A stretch of DNA of 64,000 bases from Streptomyces griseicoloratus. GTDB lineage: Bacteria > Actinomycetota > Actinomycetes > Streptomycetales > Streptomycetaceae. This document shows, in pieces, positions 43,515 to 51,825 of the stretch (positions are counted from its first letter, which is position 1; every line of letters starts with the position of its first letter). A program made the translations under genes and the position numbers. Where the stretch lies: positions 186,001-250,000 of the forward strand of contig NZ_JACVQF010000220.1 in assembly GCF_014534645.1 (NCBI RefSeq). The letters are read 5' to 3'. The notes below the pieces were generated by a model, which was given only the letters and a program-made list of their open reading frames with translations, searched no databases and was not told the DNA's origin.

Positions 43515-43903
43515 CCGGCGCCGACTGGGACGGGCTGCGCCGGGCGGCCCGGGACGCCATGGTCCGGGCCTACGCCCCGTACTCCGGGTACGCGGTCGGT
43601 GCCGCCGCCCTGGTCGACGACGGCCGCACGGTCACCGGCTGCAACGTCGAGAACGCCAGCTACGGCATCGGCCTGTGCGCCGAGTGCGGCCTGGTCTCCC
43701 AGCTGCAGCTGACCGGCGGCGGCCGGCTGACGCACTTCGTCTGCGTCGACGGCCACGGCGAGATCCTCGTGCCGTGCGGCCGCTGCCGCCAGCTCCTGTA
43801 CGAATTCGGTGGCCCGGACCTGCTGCTGCAGACTCCGGCGGGGGTCCTGCCCCTGTCGGAGATGCTGCCGCAGGCCTTCGGACCGGACCACCTCACCAAG
43901 TAA
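43511..43903 (+). CDS. cdd: Cytidine deaminase
   Basis: Zinc enzyme converting cytidine and deoxycytidine to uridine and deoxyuridine. 130 aa from a GTG at 43511 that overlaps the permease stop (GTGA). Conserved features are YAPYSGYAVGAA, GCNVENASYG, CAEC (Cys56 zinc ligand, Glu58 proton shuttle) and PCGRCRQ (Cys89 and Cys92 zinc ligands). Length is that of the small tetrameric class. Direct coupling to the transporter places it in the same operon, deaminating imported pyrimidine nucleosides before DeoA. Confidence 0.97.
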   Translation: MTGADWDGLRRAARDAMVRAYAPYSGYAVGAAALVDDGRTVTGCNVENASYGIGLCAECGLVSQLQLTGGGRLTHFVCVDGHGEILVPCGRCRQLLYEFGGPDLLLQTPAGVLPLSEMLPQAFGPDHLTK

Positions 43904-43914
43904 GGAAGCCCGAC

Positions 43915-45198
43915 ATGGCCATGGACGCCATCTCCGTCATCCGCACCAAGCGCGACCGCGGGGTGCTCAGCGACGAGCAGATCGACTGGGTCATCGACGC
44001 GTACACGCGCGGCGAGGTCGCCGACGAGCAGATGTCGTCGCTCGCGATGGCGATCCTGCTCAACGGGATGAACCGCGGCGAGATCGCCCGCTGGACGGCG
44101 GCGATGATCGCCTCCGGCGAGCGCATGGACTTCTCGTCCCTGTCCCGCCCGACCGCCGACAAGCACTCCACGGGCGGCGTCGGCGACAAGATCACCCTGC
44201 CGCTCGCCCCGCTCGTCGCGGCCTGCGGCGCGGCCGTCCCCCAGCTGTCCGGCCGCGGCCTCGGCCACACCGGCGGCACGCTCGACAAGCTGGAGTCGAT
44301 CCCGGGCTGGCGCGCGCTGCTCTCCAACGAGGAGATGCTGAACGTCCTGGACGGCGTCGGCGCCGTGATCTGCGCGGCGGGCGACGGCCTGGCCCCGGCG
44401 GACAAGAAGCTGTACGCCCTGCGCGACGTGACCGGCACGGTCGAGGCGATCCCGCTGATCGCCTCCTCGATCATGTCGAAGAAGATCGCCGAAGGCACCG
44501 GCTCCCTCGTCCTGGACGTGAAGGTGGGCAGCGGCGCCTTCATGAAGACGATCGAGGACGCCCGGGAACTGGCGTCCACGATGGTCGGCCTCGGCACCGA
44601 CCACGGCGTGAGGACGGTCGCACTGCTGACGGACATGTCCACCCCGCTCGGCCTCACCGCGGGCAACGCCCTGGAGGTCCGCGAGTCCGTGGAGGTCCTG
44701 GCGGGCGGCGGCCCGGCGGACGTCGTCGAGCTGACCCTCGCGCTGGCCCGCGAGATGCTCGACGCGGCCGGCATCAAGGACGCTGACCCGGCGAAGGCGC
44801 TGGCCGACGGCTCGGCGATGGACGTCTGGCGCCGGATGATCGCGGCCCAGGGCGGTGACCCGGACGCGGCGCTGCCCACGTCGAAGGAGCAGCACGTGGT
44901 CAAGGCGCCGTCGTCGGGCGTCCTGACCCGCCTGGACGCCTACGACATCGGCGTCGCCGCCTGGCGCCTCGGTGCCGGCCGCGCCCGCAAGGAGGACCCG
45001 GTGCAGGCGGCGGCGGGCGTGGAGCTGCACGCCAAGCCCGGCGACACGGTGACGGAGGGCCAGCCCCTGCTGACGCTCCACACGGACACGCCGGAACGCT
45101 TCGAGTACGCGCTCGCGGCGGTGGAGGGTGCCTACGACATCGCCCCGGCGGGCACCGACTTCTCGGCATCGCCGGTGGTGCTGGAACGTATCGCCTGA
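43915..45198 (+). CDS. deoA: Thymidine / pyrimidine-nucleoside phosphorylase
   Basis: Phosphorolyses thymidine, deoxyuridine or uridine to base and (deoxy)ribose-1-phosphate. 427 aa from the ATG at 43915, 11 bp after cdd with TAAGGAAG as ribosome site. Motifs are LAMAILLNGMNRGEI, DKHSTGGVGDKITLPLAP (phosphate-binding), SGRGLGHTGGTLDKLESI (the family signature) and LVLDVKVGSGAFMKT. The C-terminal domain (KAPSSGVLTRLDAYDIG onward) is the usual PYNP barrel-sandwich. It ends the operon, with a strong terminator 22 bp downstream. The product sugar would go on to DeoC. Confidence 0.96.
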   Translation: MAMDAISVIRTKRDRGVLSDEQIDWVIDAYTRGEVADEQMSSLAMAILLNGMNRGEIARWTAAMIASGERMDFSSLSRPTADKHSTGGVGDKITLPLAPLVAACGAAVPQLSGRGLGHTGGTLDKLESIPGWRALLSNEEMLNVLDGVGAVICAAGDGLAPADKKLYALRDVTGTVEAIPLIASSIMSKKIAEGTGSLVLDVKVGSGAFMKTIEDARELASTMVGLGTDHGVRTVALLTDMSTPLGLTAGNALEVRESVEVLAGGGPADVVELTLALAREMLDAAGIKDADPAKALADGSAMDVWRRMIAAQGGDPDAALPTSKEQHVVKAPSSGVLTRLDAYDIGVAAWRLGAGRARKEDPVQAAAGVELHAKPGDTVTEGQPLLTLHTDTPERFEYALAAVEGAYDIAPAGTDFSASPVVLERIA

Positions 45199-45220
45199 TC
45201 AGGGGGTTCCTCGATCGGGT

Positions 45221-45254
45221 GAACGGGATCGGTAGACCTCTACCGATCCCGTTC
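45221..45254 (+). terminator. Hairpin terminator of the nucleoside operon
   Basis: GAACGGGATCGGTAGA (45221-45236) and its exact reverse complement (45239-45254) are separated by only two bases, giving a stem of about 14 bp after loop opening. It lies 22 bp after the deoA stop and 41 bp before the next gene. Confidence 0.85.
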
Positions 45255-45294
45255 GGCATGCTGGGATCGGTGACGCACCGATGGGAGAACCGCC

Positions 45295-45879
45295 ATGAGC
45301 GCACTCACCGTGAGCCAGGAGCCCGACCAGAACTGGGACGACCTCGTCCGGTTCTGGGAGGAGATGGAATGGCCCGAGGGCAGCAAGGTGGAGATCATCG
45401 AGGGGATCATCACCGTGTCACCTGCTCCGGGACTGCCTCACAACGTGATTGCTGCACGCATCCAGCGTCGTTTGTACTCGGCGATCCCGGAGGACTGGGA
45501 GGTCTTCCAGACACTGGCGATCGCTGTTCCGTCCCGCCTCGGGATGCTCATTCCAGACCTTGTGGTCGCACCGTTGCCCGATCACACCGAGTCCGACACC
45601 CACATCCCCGCCACCCTCGCAGAACTCGTCGTCGAGGTCACCTCGAAGTCCAACGCCCGCGACGACCGCGTCAGCAAGCCGGCTGCCTACGCCACAGCCG
45701 GTATCCCGTTCTACCTCCTCGTCGATCGCTGGGCCCCCGGCGGCCCCACCACAACGCTCTACGGCGAACCGAAGGGTGACGTCTACCGGGTGCTGAGCGC
45801 CGCCAAGTTCGGCGATCCCGTCACACTCCCGGCCCCCTTCGACCTGACCATCGACACCGGCGAATTCCCCGAGACCTGA
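45295..45879 (+). CDS. Uma2-family (DUF820) protein, second copy in window
   Basis: 194 aa from the ATG at 45295 after GGGAGAACC. It has the same fold signature as the 17886 product: VEIIEGIITVSPAPGLPHN, MLIPDLVVAPLPD, LAELVVEVTSKSNARDDR (acidic and basic residues of a nuclease-like site), and YATAGIPFYLLVDRW. The N-terminal 30 residues contain several Trp and Glu. It ends one base before the convergent AEC transporter gene. Function unproven; family identity is clear. Confidence 0.85.
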   Translation: MSALTVSQEPDQNWDDLVRFWEEMEWPEGSKVEIIEGIITVSPAPGLPHNVIAARIQRRLYSAIPEDWEVFQTLAIAVPSRLGMLIPDLVVAPLPDHTESDTHIPATLAELVVEVTSKSNARDDRVSKPAAYATAGIPFYLLVDRWAPGGPTTTLYGEPKGDVYRVLSAAKFGDPVTLPAPFDLTIDTGEFPET

Positions 45880-45880
45880 C

Positions 45881-46801
45881 TCACCCGAGAACCGCCGCCA
45901 CCCCCACCAGCACCGGCACCGAGACCACCGTCGACACCAGGATCGCGTCCCGCGCCAGCCGCTCGCCCACCCCGTACGTGGACGCGTACGTGTACAGGTT
46001 CTGCGCGGCCGGCAGTGCCGACGTCACCACCACGTCCAGCAGCTGGGCGCCCCGCAGGCCGAAGACGCCCGCCGCCAGCGCCCAGGCCACCGCCGGCTGG
46101 CCCACCGACTTCAGCGCGACCGCGAGCAGCACCGGATACCGGTCCGGGCCCCGCAGGGGCATCGTGCTGCCGCACAGGGAGATGCCGAAGGCCAGCAGGA
46201 CGGCCGGCACCGACATGTTGCCGATCAGGGTCAGTGGATCCATGACCGGGCTCGGCACCCGCAGCCCGGCCGCGGCGACCGCGACCCCGGCGAGCGAGCC
46301 GAGCGCTATCGGATTGCGCAGCGGCGTCAGCAGCCGCCGCCACAGCGGTCCCTTGTCACCCTCGCCCGGCAGGTCCAGGATCGTCACCGCAAGGGGCGTG
46401 ACCCCCACGAGCTGGAACAGCAGGACCGGCGCCACCAGCGAGGCGTCGCCCAGGACGTACACGGCGATCGGGATGCCGAGATTGCCGGAGTTGACGTAAC
46501 CGGAACACAGGGCGCCGATGGTGGTCCGGCCCACGCCCCAGCCGCGAGCGACGCCGGCCACGACGAAGAGCCCGGCGACCGCGACCGTGCTCAGCGCCGT
46601 GACCAGCAGCCGGCTGGAGAAGACGACCGACAGGTCGGCCTGCGCGAGGGTGGTGAAGAGCAGGGCGGGTGAGGCCACGTGGAAGGCGAGCCGCGTCAGC
46701 ACCTCCCGCCCCTGGTCCCCGAGGTGGCCGCCCCGGCCGAGCAGATAGCCGACGCCGATCACCACCGCGATGACCGCGAAGCCGGTCAGCACCCCTTGCA
46801 C
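45881..46801 (-). CDS. AEC-family (auxin efflux carrier type) transporter
   Basis: Membrane carrier of the AEC family, often linked to malate or other organic acid transport in bacteria. I chose the GTG at 46801 because GGAGG lies five bases upstream and the protein then begins inside the first helix (GVLTGFAVIAVVIGVGYLLG); the frame is open further but without family similarity. 306 aa with ten hydrophobic helices arranged as two repeats of five. Motifs are LTRLAFHVASPALLFTTLA, YVNSGNLGIPIAVYVLGD and SALPAAQNLYTYASTYG. Substrate unknown. Confidence 0.88.
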   Translation of the reverse strand: MQGVLTGFAVIAVVIGVGYLLGRGGHLGDQGREVLTRLAFHVASPALLFTTLAQADLSVVFSSRLLVTALSTVAVAGLFVVAGVARGWGVGRTTIGALCSGYVNSGNLGIPIAVYVLGDASLVAPVLLFQLVGVTPLAVTILDLPGEGDKGPLWRRLLTPLRNPIALGSLAGVAVAAAGLRVPSPVMDPLTLIGNMSVPAVLLAFGISLCGSTMPLRGPDRYPVLLAVALKSVGQPAVAWALAAGVFGLRGAQLLDVVVTSALPAAQNLYTYASTYGVGERLARDAILVSTVVSVPVLVGVAAVLG

Positions 46802-46926
46802 GGGGCCTCCTCGGCGGGGAGGAGGGCGTCGGACAGCACGGCGGGGCAGGGTGCGTGGGGCATACAGCCAACCCTCCGGGGCGGGCCGTGACAAGGTCAA
46901 TGTGATCCCCGACGCGACCGGCACCG

Positions 46927-47313
46927 ATGAGTTCCGCGGGCACGCGGGGTCTACCGCACGTGGACGCCGTGACACCCGCCGTACTCGTGCTGTCCGGGCC
47001 CGTCTCCCGTGGGGAGCTGCCCCGGCTCTGCGACGAGGTGCGCGCGCTGCTGGAGGCCGGCCGGGCCGGAGTCGTCGTCTGCGACGTCGGGGGCCTCGGG
47101 CCGCCCGGACTCGCCGTCGTCGACCTGCTGGCCCGCCTGGAACTCACCGCCCGGCGGGCCGGGGGCCGGATCCGGCTGCGCGATCCCGACCCCGCCCTGC
47201 ACGCCCTACTCGACCTGGTCGGACTCCGCTTCGAGACGGAGGGGCAGCCCGAACAGCGGGAACCACCGCTGGGTGTCGAGGAAGCAGTGGAAGCCGGTGA
47301 TGCGGCCGTCTGA
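46927..47313 (+). CDS. STAS-domain protein (anti-sigma factor antagonist-like)
   Basis: 128-aa protein from the ATG at 46927 with a STAS-like fold: TPAVLVLSGPVSRGELPRLC, AGVVVCDVGGLGPPGLAVVD and LELTARRAGGRIRLRD. The usual phosphoacceptor pattern D-x-S/T is replaced by DVGGLGPP, so classical SpoIIAA-type regulation is doubtful. Its last 108 bases overlap the 3' end of the oppositely oriented sigma factor gene at 47206, and its C-terminal 35 residues lie in that overlap. The gene is divergent from the AEC gene across 125 bp. Confidence 0.75.
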   Translation: MSSAGTRGLPHVDAVTPAVLVLSGPVSRGELPRLCDEVRALLEAGRAGVVVCDVGGLGPPGLAVVDLLARLELTARRAGGRIRLRDPDPALHALLDLVGLRFETEGQPEQREPPLGVEEAVEAGDAAV

Positions 47314-48210
47314 GATCTCCAGCACCTGGACCGCCCAGGGGGAGAAACCGCCCGCCTCCGGGTCCGGCTTGTAGTGCGCGAAGGCCGGGAGCCCGTTGGC
47401 CCGGACCGGCAGCAGCCGCGAGCCCGCGCACGAGGCACCGAGCGTCGTCATGAAGCCGGTGATGTCCGAAGGGCCGGCCAGCCACAGGTCGAACGGCGGC
47501 ATCGTCATGACGGCGTCCTCGTGCAGCAGGGCGGTCAGGGCCGTCATGTCGTAGCCCTCGAAGGCCGCGACGTAGCGCTCCAGAAGCTTCTGCTGTTCCT
47601 CGTCCAGGGGGTCCGACACCGCCGCGTCCGCTCCCCGGTCCTCGCGCTCGGCGAGGGTCGCCCGGGCGCGCTGCAGGGCGCTGTTGACGGACGCGACCGA
47701 GGTGCCGAGCAGCTCGGCGACCTCGCTCGCCTTCCAGGCCAGCACCTCGCGCAGGATCAGCACCGCCCGCTGCTTGGGCGGCAGTTGCTGCAGGGCGGCC
47801 ATGAAGGCGAGCCGCACCGACTCCTTGGCGACGGCCGCCTCCGCCGGGTCGGCGGTGGAGGGCAGCACACGGGCGTCCGGCATCGGCTCCAGCCAGGTGT
47901 TGTCCGGGCGGGGGGACAGGGCGGCCCGGGCGAGGGGTGTCGCCTCCGTCAGGTCCATCGGGCGGGCGCGCTTGTTGCCGGCGTTCAGCATGTCCAGGCA
48001 GACGTTCGTCGCGATGCGGTAGAGCCAGGAACGGAGGCTGGAGCGGCCCTCGAACTTGTCGTAGCTCCGCCAGGCACGCACCAAGGTGTCCTGGACCGCG
48101 TCCTCGGCCTCGAAGGAGGACCCGAGCATGCGGTAGCAGTACCCGGTCAGCTCGACCCGGTGCTTCTCCAGTGCGGAGTCGATCTCGGTCGTCACCGTGC
48201 CGTTGGTCAT
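47206..48210 (-). CDS. ECF sigma factor with C-terminal SnoaL-like domain
   Basis: 334-aa sigma factor of the large ECF type that I associate with TIGR02960 and mycobacterial SigG. Region 2 is seen in LTGYCYRMLGSSFEAEDAVQ and SLRSWLYRIATNVCLDMLN, region 4 in LQQLPPKQRAVLILREVLAW and TSVASVNSALQRARATL. After a short linker a SnoaL/NTF2-like domain follows (LLERYVAAFEGYDMTALTAL, HEDAVMTMPPFDLWLAG, VQVLEISDGRITGFHCFLD). Such domains usually modulate the sigma factor in cis, so a separate anti-sigma gene is not expected. Its 3' end runs antisense to the STAS gene for 108 bp. Confidence 0.92.
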   Translation of the reverse strand: MTNGTVTTEIDSALEKHRVELTGYCYRMLGSSFEAEDAVQDTLVRAWRSYDKFEGRSSLRSWLYRIATNVCLDMLNAGNKRARPMDLTEATPLARAALSPRPDNTWLEPMPDARVLPSTADPAEAAVAKESVRLAFMAALQQLPPKQRAVLILREVLAWKASEVAELLGTSVASVNSALQRARATLAEREDRGADAAVSDPLDEEQQKLLERYVAAFEGYDMTALTALLHEDAVMTMPPFDLWLAGPSDITGFMTTLGASCAGSRLLPVRANGLPAFAHYKPDPEAGGFSPWAVQVLEISDGRITGFHCFLDTQRWFPLFGLPLRLEAESDQVE

Positions 48211-48403
48211 CGTCCACCCACCCCTGTGGCCGTCCCGTCGTGCGCGTCTTCGCGCCTCGCACTCCGGAAGCTACCGCAGCCCACTGACAACGGCCCGCGG
48301 AGTCGGAAAACCCGCAGGTGGAAGACGCCCCGCTGATACGGCCCACGTCCGCCCCGTGACCGCAGAAGACGGGGCCCACGCCCCCGCGAGCCCCGTCGTC
48401 GTA

Positions 48404-48492
48404 CGGCGATGCCCAGGCGGTCGCCGGCCTGCGCTGCGTGCGGGCCGTCAGGGTGCCGTTGCCGGCGAGGGTGATGGTCACGACGGCGATCG
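48404..48492 (-). pseudogene. Duplicated 3' remnant of the neighbouring MFS gene
   Basis: Reading leftward, this segment encodes VVTITLAGNG then LTARTQRRPATAW, matching the C-terminus of the MFS protein at 48580 (VVTITIAGTLAARTQRRPATA). The stop TAG of the intact gene is TGG here. The match continues into a decayed copy of the MFS terminator hairpin (48368-48397). The two copies are offset by about 170 bp. The 369-bp interval 48211-48579 holds this remnant, the terminator and the sigma factor's upstream region; no other gene is seen. Confidence 0.7.
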
Positions 48493-48537
48493 CGCCGGCC
48501 CCGCCGGCGGCGCCGCGTCCGGGTCGTGTACGCGGGT

Positions 48538-48567
48538 GACGGGGCCCACGCCCCCGTGGGCCCCGTC
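48538..48567 (-). terminator. Hairpin terminator of the MFS gene
   Basis: A perfect 13-bp stem (48538-48550 with 48555-48567, GACGGGGCCCACG) with a CCCC loop lies 13 bp past the end of the MFS gene. A mutated copy of the same hairpin is at 48368-48397. Confidence 0.75.
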
Positions 48568-48579
48568 GTGCGGCGATGT

Positions 48580-49860
48580 CTAGGCGGTCGCCGGCCTGCG
48601 CTGCGTGCGGGCCGCCAGGGTGCCCGCGATCGTGATCGTCACGACGCCCAGCACCGCCAGCACGCCGACGCCGACCGTGCCGGGCCAGCCGGCGGCGTGG
48701 AAGGCCGTCGCGCCCACCGTGCTGCCCGCGCTGGAGCCGATGTAGTAGGCGGACTGGTAGAGCGCCGACGCCTGGGCGCGGCCGTGCGTGGCCGTCTTGC
48801 CGACCGCCGAGGACGCCACCGCGTGCCCCGCGAAGAAGCCTGCCGTGATCAGCACCAGCCCCAGCAGCACCAGCGGCAGGGACGGCGCCAGCGACAGCAG
48901 CAGGCCCGCGGCCGTCGTGCCGCCCGCCAGGTACAGCGCGCCACGGCGGCCGAGGCGGCCCACCAGGCGTCCGGCCGTCGACGCCGACACCGTGCCGACC
49001 AGGTAGACCAGGAAGATCGAGCCGACGACGCCCTGCGGCAGGGAGAACGGCGCCTCCGTCAGGCGGTAGCCGATCACCGTGTAGACGCCGCCGAACACCG
49101 TCATGAACAGCGCGCCGATCGCGTAGAGGCGGCGCAGCAGCGGGTCGGCGAGGTGGTCGCGGACCGTGCGGACGAGGACGCGCGGCCGCAGCGAGCCCGG
49201 CGTGAAGTGCCGCGGCGCCGGCAGCAGCAGCCGGAAGGCCACCGCGCACGCCACCGCGACGACGCCGATCACGCCGACGGCGACCCGCCAGCCCCATTCC
49301 TGCGCGACCCATCCGGTGATGACCCGGCCGCTCATGCCGCCGACGCTGTTGCCCGCCACGAACAGGCCGATCGCGGTGACCAGCGCCTTCGGGGTGACCT
49401 CCTCCGCGAGGTACGCCGTCGCCGACGCCGGCAGCCCGGCCAGCGCCGCGCCCTGCACCGCCCGCAGCGCGACGAGCGCCGGCAGCGACGGGGCGAAGGG
49501 CACCAGCAGGCCTACGGTCACCGCGACCGCCAGCGACGCCGTCATGACCGTACGCCGTCCGAAGCGCTCCGACAGCGCGCTCATCGGCAGGACGAACACC
49601 GCGAGGCCGCCCGTCGCGGCGGCCACGGTCCAGCTCGCGTCGCCCGCCGTGACCCCCATGTCGCCCGAGATCAGCGGCAGCAGGGCCTGGGTGGAGTACA
49701 GCAGGGCGAAGGTCGCGACACCCGCGAGGAAGAGGGCGAGACTCATCCGGCGGTAGCCGGGGCCGCCCGGGGTCATGCGGGAGTCGGAGACGGGAGCGGA
49801 GGCGGAGACGGATGCAGCGGCGCCCACGGTGGTGGACGCCCCGGTATCGGCGGGAGTCAT
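48580..49860 (-). CDS. MFS transporter (YnfM-like family)
   Basis: Drug/metabolite exporter of the major facilitator superfamily, 426 aa from the ATG at 49860; an upstream in-frame reading to 49932 would cross the divergent promoter and is rejected. Twelve helices are visible. The first helix has FLAGVATFALLYSTQALLPL and the loop after helix 2 has the signature LSERFGRRTV. Later helices include GRLVGRLGRRGALYLAGGTT. The type, with few long loops, resembles YnfM/arabinose-exporter-like proteins. The LysR gene at 49924 is divergent across 63 bp and probably regulates it. Confidence 0.9.
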   Translation of the reverse strand: MTPADTGASTTVGAAASVSASAPVSDSRMTPGGPGYRRMSLALFLAGVATFALLYSTQALLPLISGDMGVTAGDASWTVAAATGGLAVFVLPMSALSERFGRRTVMTASLAVAVTVGLLVPFAPSLPALVALRAVQGAALAGLPASATAYLAEEVTPKALVTAIGLFVAGNSVGGMSGRVITGWVAQEWGWRVAVGVIGVVAVACAVAFRLLLPAPRHFTPGSLRPRVLVRTVRDHLADPLLRRLYAIGALFMTVFGGVYTVIGYRLTEAPFSLPQGVVGSIFLVYLVGTVSASTAGRLVGRLGRRGALYLAGGTTAAGLLLSLAPSLPLVLLGLVLITAGFFAGHAVASSAVGKTATHGRAQASALYQSAYYIGSSAGSTVGATAFHAAGWPGTVGVGVLAVLGVVTITIAGTLAARTQRRPATA

Positions 49861-49923
49861 GCTGCGACCGTACGGAGACCGGCACTCATCCGTCCAATGC
49901 ATGGAATCGTCATAATCGTTCCC

Positions 49924-50877
49924 ATGGTGCATCAGCAGAGGTCACAGACCCGCCTGTCACCGTCCGGTGACACAGAAGACATCGTCGCGCTGCTCGCGCC
50001 CCGCCTCGCCCACTTCGCCGGCGTCGCCCGCACCGAGCACGTCACGCGCGCCGCCCAGGAGATGAACGTCCCCCAGTCGACCCTCTCCCGGGCCCTGGTC
50101 CGCCTGGAGCAGGACCTCGGCGTCGACCTGTTCGTGCGCCGTGGCCGCACCCTCGCCCTGACGCCCGCCGGACGCACCTTCCTCGGCTCCGTCGAACGCG
50201 CCCTCGCCGAGATCGAGCGCGCCGCCGACGAGGTGCGCGCCGACGCCGACGCGGCCACCGGCAAGGTCGCCTTCGGCTTCCTGCACACCATGGGCGCCGA
50301 GACCGTGCCCGGCCTGCTGCACGCCTTCCGCGCCGACCACCCCGGCGTGCGCTTCAGCCTCGTCCAGAACTACGGCGAGGCCATGCTGGAGCGCCTGCGC
50401 GCAGGCGAGCTGGACCTCTGCCTGACCTCCCCGGTCCCGGACGCCCCCGACCTCGTGGCCCGCCGCCTGGACGAGCAGAAGCTGCGTCTCGTCGTCCCCG
50501 CCGACCACGCGCTGGCCGGCCGCAGGCGCATCCGCCTCGCCGAGGCCGCCGAGGAGAGCTTCGTGACCCTGGAACCCGGCTACGGGCTGCGCCGCATCAC
50601 GGACGACCTGTGCAAGGAGGCCGGATTCCGGCCCCGGGTGGCGTTCGAGGGGGAGGAGACCGAGACGCTGCGGGGCCTGGTCGCGGCCGGCCTGGGCGTC
50701 GCCCTCCTGCCGCCGCCCACCGTCGCGCGCCCGGGCGTGGTCGAACTGACCGTCACGGCCCCGCGCGCGGCCCGGGAGATCGGCGTGGCCTGGCTGGCGG
50801 GCAGCGCCGACACTCCCCCGGTGGCGGCCTTCAAGAAGTTCCTGCTGTCCCGCCGGGGCAATCTGCTCCCGGGGTAG
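49924..50877 (+). CDS. LysR-family transcriptional regulator
   Basis: 317 aa from the ATG at 49924. The winged helix-turn-helix lies at about residues 25-85 (HFAGVARTEHVTRAAQEM, QSTLSRALVRLEQDLGVDLF, TLALTPAGRTFL). The LysR substrate-binding domain follows (KVAFGFLHTMGAETVPGLLH, FSLVQNYGEAMLERLRAGEL, GLVAAGLGVALLPPPTV). The divergent layout with the MFS gene is the classical LysR target arrangement. The 63-bp intergenic sequence contains AATGCATGGAATCGTCATAATCGTT, AT-rich for this genome and a candidate binding site. Inducer unknown. Confidence 0.93.
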   Translation: MVHQQRSQTRLSPSGDTEDIVALLAPRLAHFAGVARTEHVTRAAQEMNVPQSTLSRALVRLEQDLGVDLFVRRGRTLALTPAGRTFLGSVERALAEIERAADEVRADADAATGKVAFGFLHTMGAETVPGLLHAFRADHPGVRFSLVQNYGEAMLERLRAGELDLCLTSPVPDAPDLVARRLDEQKLRLVVPADHALAGRRRIRLAEAAEESFVTLEPGYGLRRITDDLCKEAGFRPRVAFEGEETETLRGLVAAGLGVALLPPPTVARPGVVELTVTAPRAAREIGVAWLAGSADTPPVAAFKKFLLSRRGNLLPG

Positions 50878-50928
50878 GGGCGAAACGGCGGCCGGGGAGG
50901 GAGACGGCGGACGGGGAGGGAGACGGCG

Positions 50929-51690
50929 CTACCGCCGCAACGACTTGCCGAAGCCGGCGGCGAGCGGCATCCGCAGCCCCAGCGGCGGCGGAGCGGCCAG
51001 CGCGTCCTCCACCGGACGGGAGAAGGACCGCCCGAAGAGCACGCCCATCACGAAGTCGACGGCCAGGGAGAACACTTCGTCGCGGTAGTGGTGCAACCCG
51101 TGGCCGTCGGAGTGCACTTCGAACCGGCACACGTCCCGGTTCGCCTTCTTCGCGCGTGCCGCCAGCCGGAACGACAGCTCAGGATCGCTGCGTTCGTCGT
51201 TCGTGCCGTGCACGATCAGCACCCGGCGCCCGGCCAGCTGCTTCACCGGTTCGAGTGGCGCGGCCACGTCCTCGTCGGGCAGCCAGGGGGCGAGGGCCAG
51301 CACGGAGTTGACGGCCTCGTGCCCGCCCGCCCGCAGCGCGGCCCGGCCGCCCATGCCGACGCCGGCCAGGCAGACGGGGACGTCCCCGTAGCGCCGTACG
51401 GCCTCGTCCGCGGCCCAGGCGGCGTCGTGCGCGAGATGGGCCTCGCTGCCGTTCCAGCCGCGGTAGCGGTAGTGCACGACATGGACGGCCAGGCCCTCCT
51501 CGCGCCCCGCGTGCGCCAGCCGGCGCCCCAGCCCGCGCACGGACGCGGTCGCCAGCAGCGGGGACGGTCTGCGGCCGGAGACCTCGTCGCCGCCGGGGAG
51601 CAGCAGGACCGCTCCGCTCACCGCCGTCGCCTCCGGACCGAGCGTCCGCCCCAGCCGGGCCCTGCGTACCGGCGTCGCTTGCTGTGCCAT
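50929..51690 (-). CDS. Alpha/beta-hydrolase-fold protein with Gly in place of the nucleophile Ser
   Basis: 253 aa from the ATG at 51690. The fold is clear: GAVLLLPGGDEVSGRR (oxyanion side), AVHVVHYRYRGWNG, VPVCLAGVGMGGRAALRAGG (nucleophile elbow), RRVLIVHGTNDERSDP (acid residue) and EVHSDGHGLHHYRDEV (His). The elbow reads G-V-G-M-G, where active hydrolases have G-x-S-x-G, so the nucleophile appears to be lost while Asp and His remain. It is therefore a likely non-hydrolytic relative or uses another residue. It is divergent from add; no partner gene is obvious. Confidence 0.85.
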   Translation of the reverse strand: MAQQATPVRRARLGRTLGPEATAVSGAVLLLPGGDEVSGRRPSPLLATASVRGLGRRLAHAGREEGLAVHVVHYRYRGWNGSEAHLAHDAAWAADEAVRRYGDVPVCLAGVGMGGRAALRAGGHEAVNSVLALAPWLPDEDVAAPLEPVKQLAGRRVLIVHGTNDERSDPELSFRLAARAKKANRDVCRFEVHSDGHGLHHYRDEVFSLAVDFVMGVLFGRSFSRPVEDALAAPPPLGLRMPLAAGFGKSLRR

Positions 51691-51709
51691 GACAGAACAG
51701 TGTCAGAAG

Positions 51710-51794
51710 ACCGGGTGTACGCCACCCGTCCGTGCGGTCACCGTTACATATCGAGGGATACGTACAGCCGTGCCTTTCTTCGCGTACACCCGGT
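51710..51794. repeat. 13-bp inverted repeat in the add upstream region
   Basis: ACCGGGTGTACGC (51710-51722) and its exact reverse complement (51782-51794) are 59 bp apart, between the divergent alpha/beta-hydrolase and add genes. The right arm ends 3 bp before the CTACGCGCGTAG operator. The distance is long for a hairpin but fits two binding sites for a regulator acting by looping. Confidence 0.6.
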
Positions 51795-51797
51795 GTT

Positions 51798-51819
51798 CTA
51801 CGCGCGTAGGAGTTAGAGT
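51798..51819 (+). promoter_or_regulatory. Operator CTACGCGCGTAG and -10 box of add
   Basis: The perfect palindrome at 51798-51809 is followed by TAGAGT (51814-51819), a good streptomycete -10 box whose expected start of transcription falls on or next to the ATG at 51826. This would give a leaderless or nearly leaderless mRNA. The operator then occupies the -35/-10 spacer, as in the BMP promoters. No clear -35 box is seen. Confidence 0.65.
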
Positions 51820-51825
51820 GCGGAA

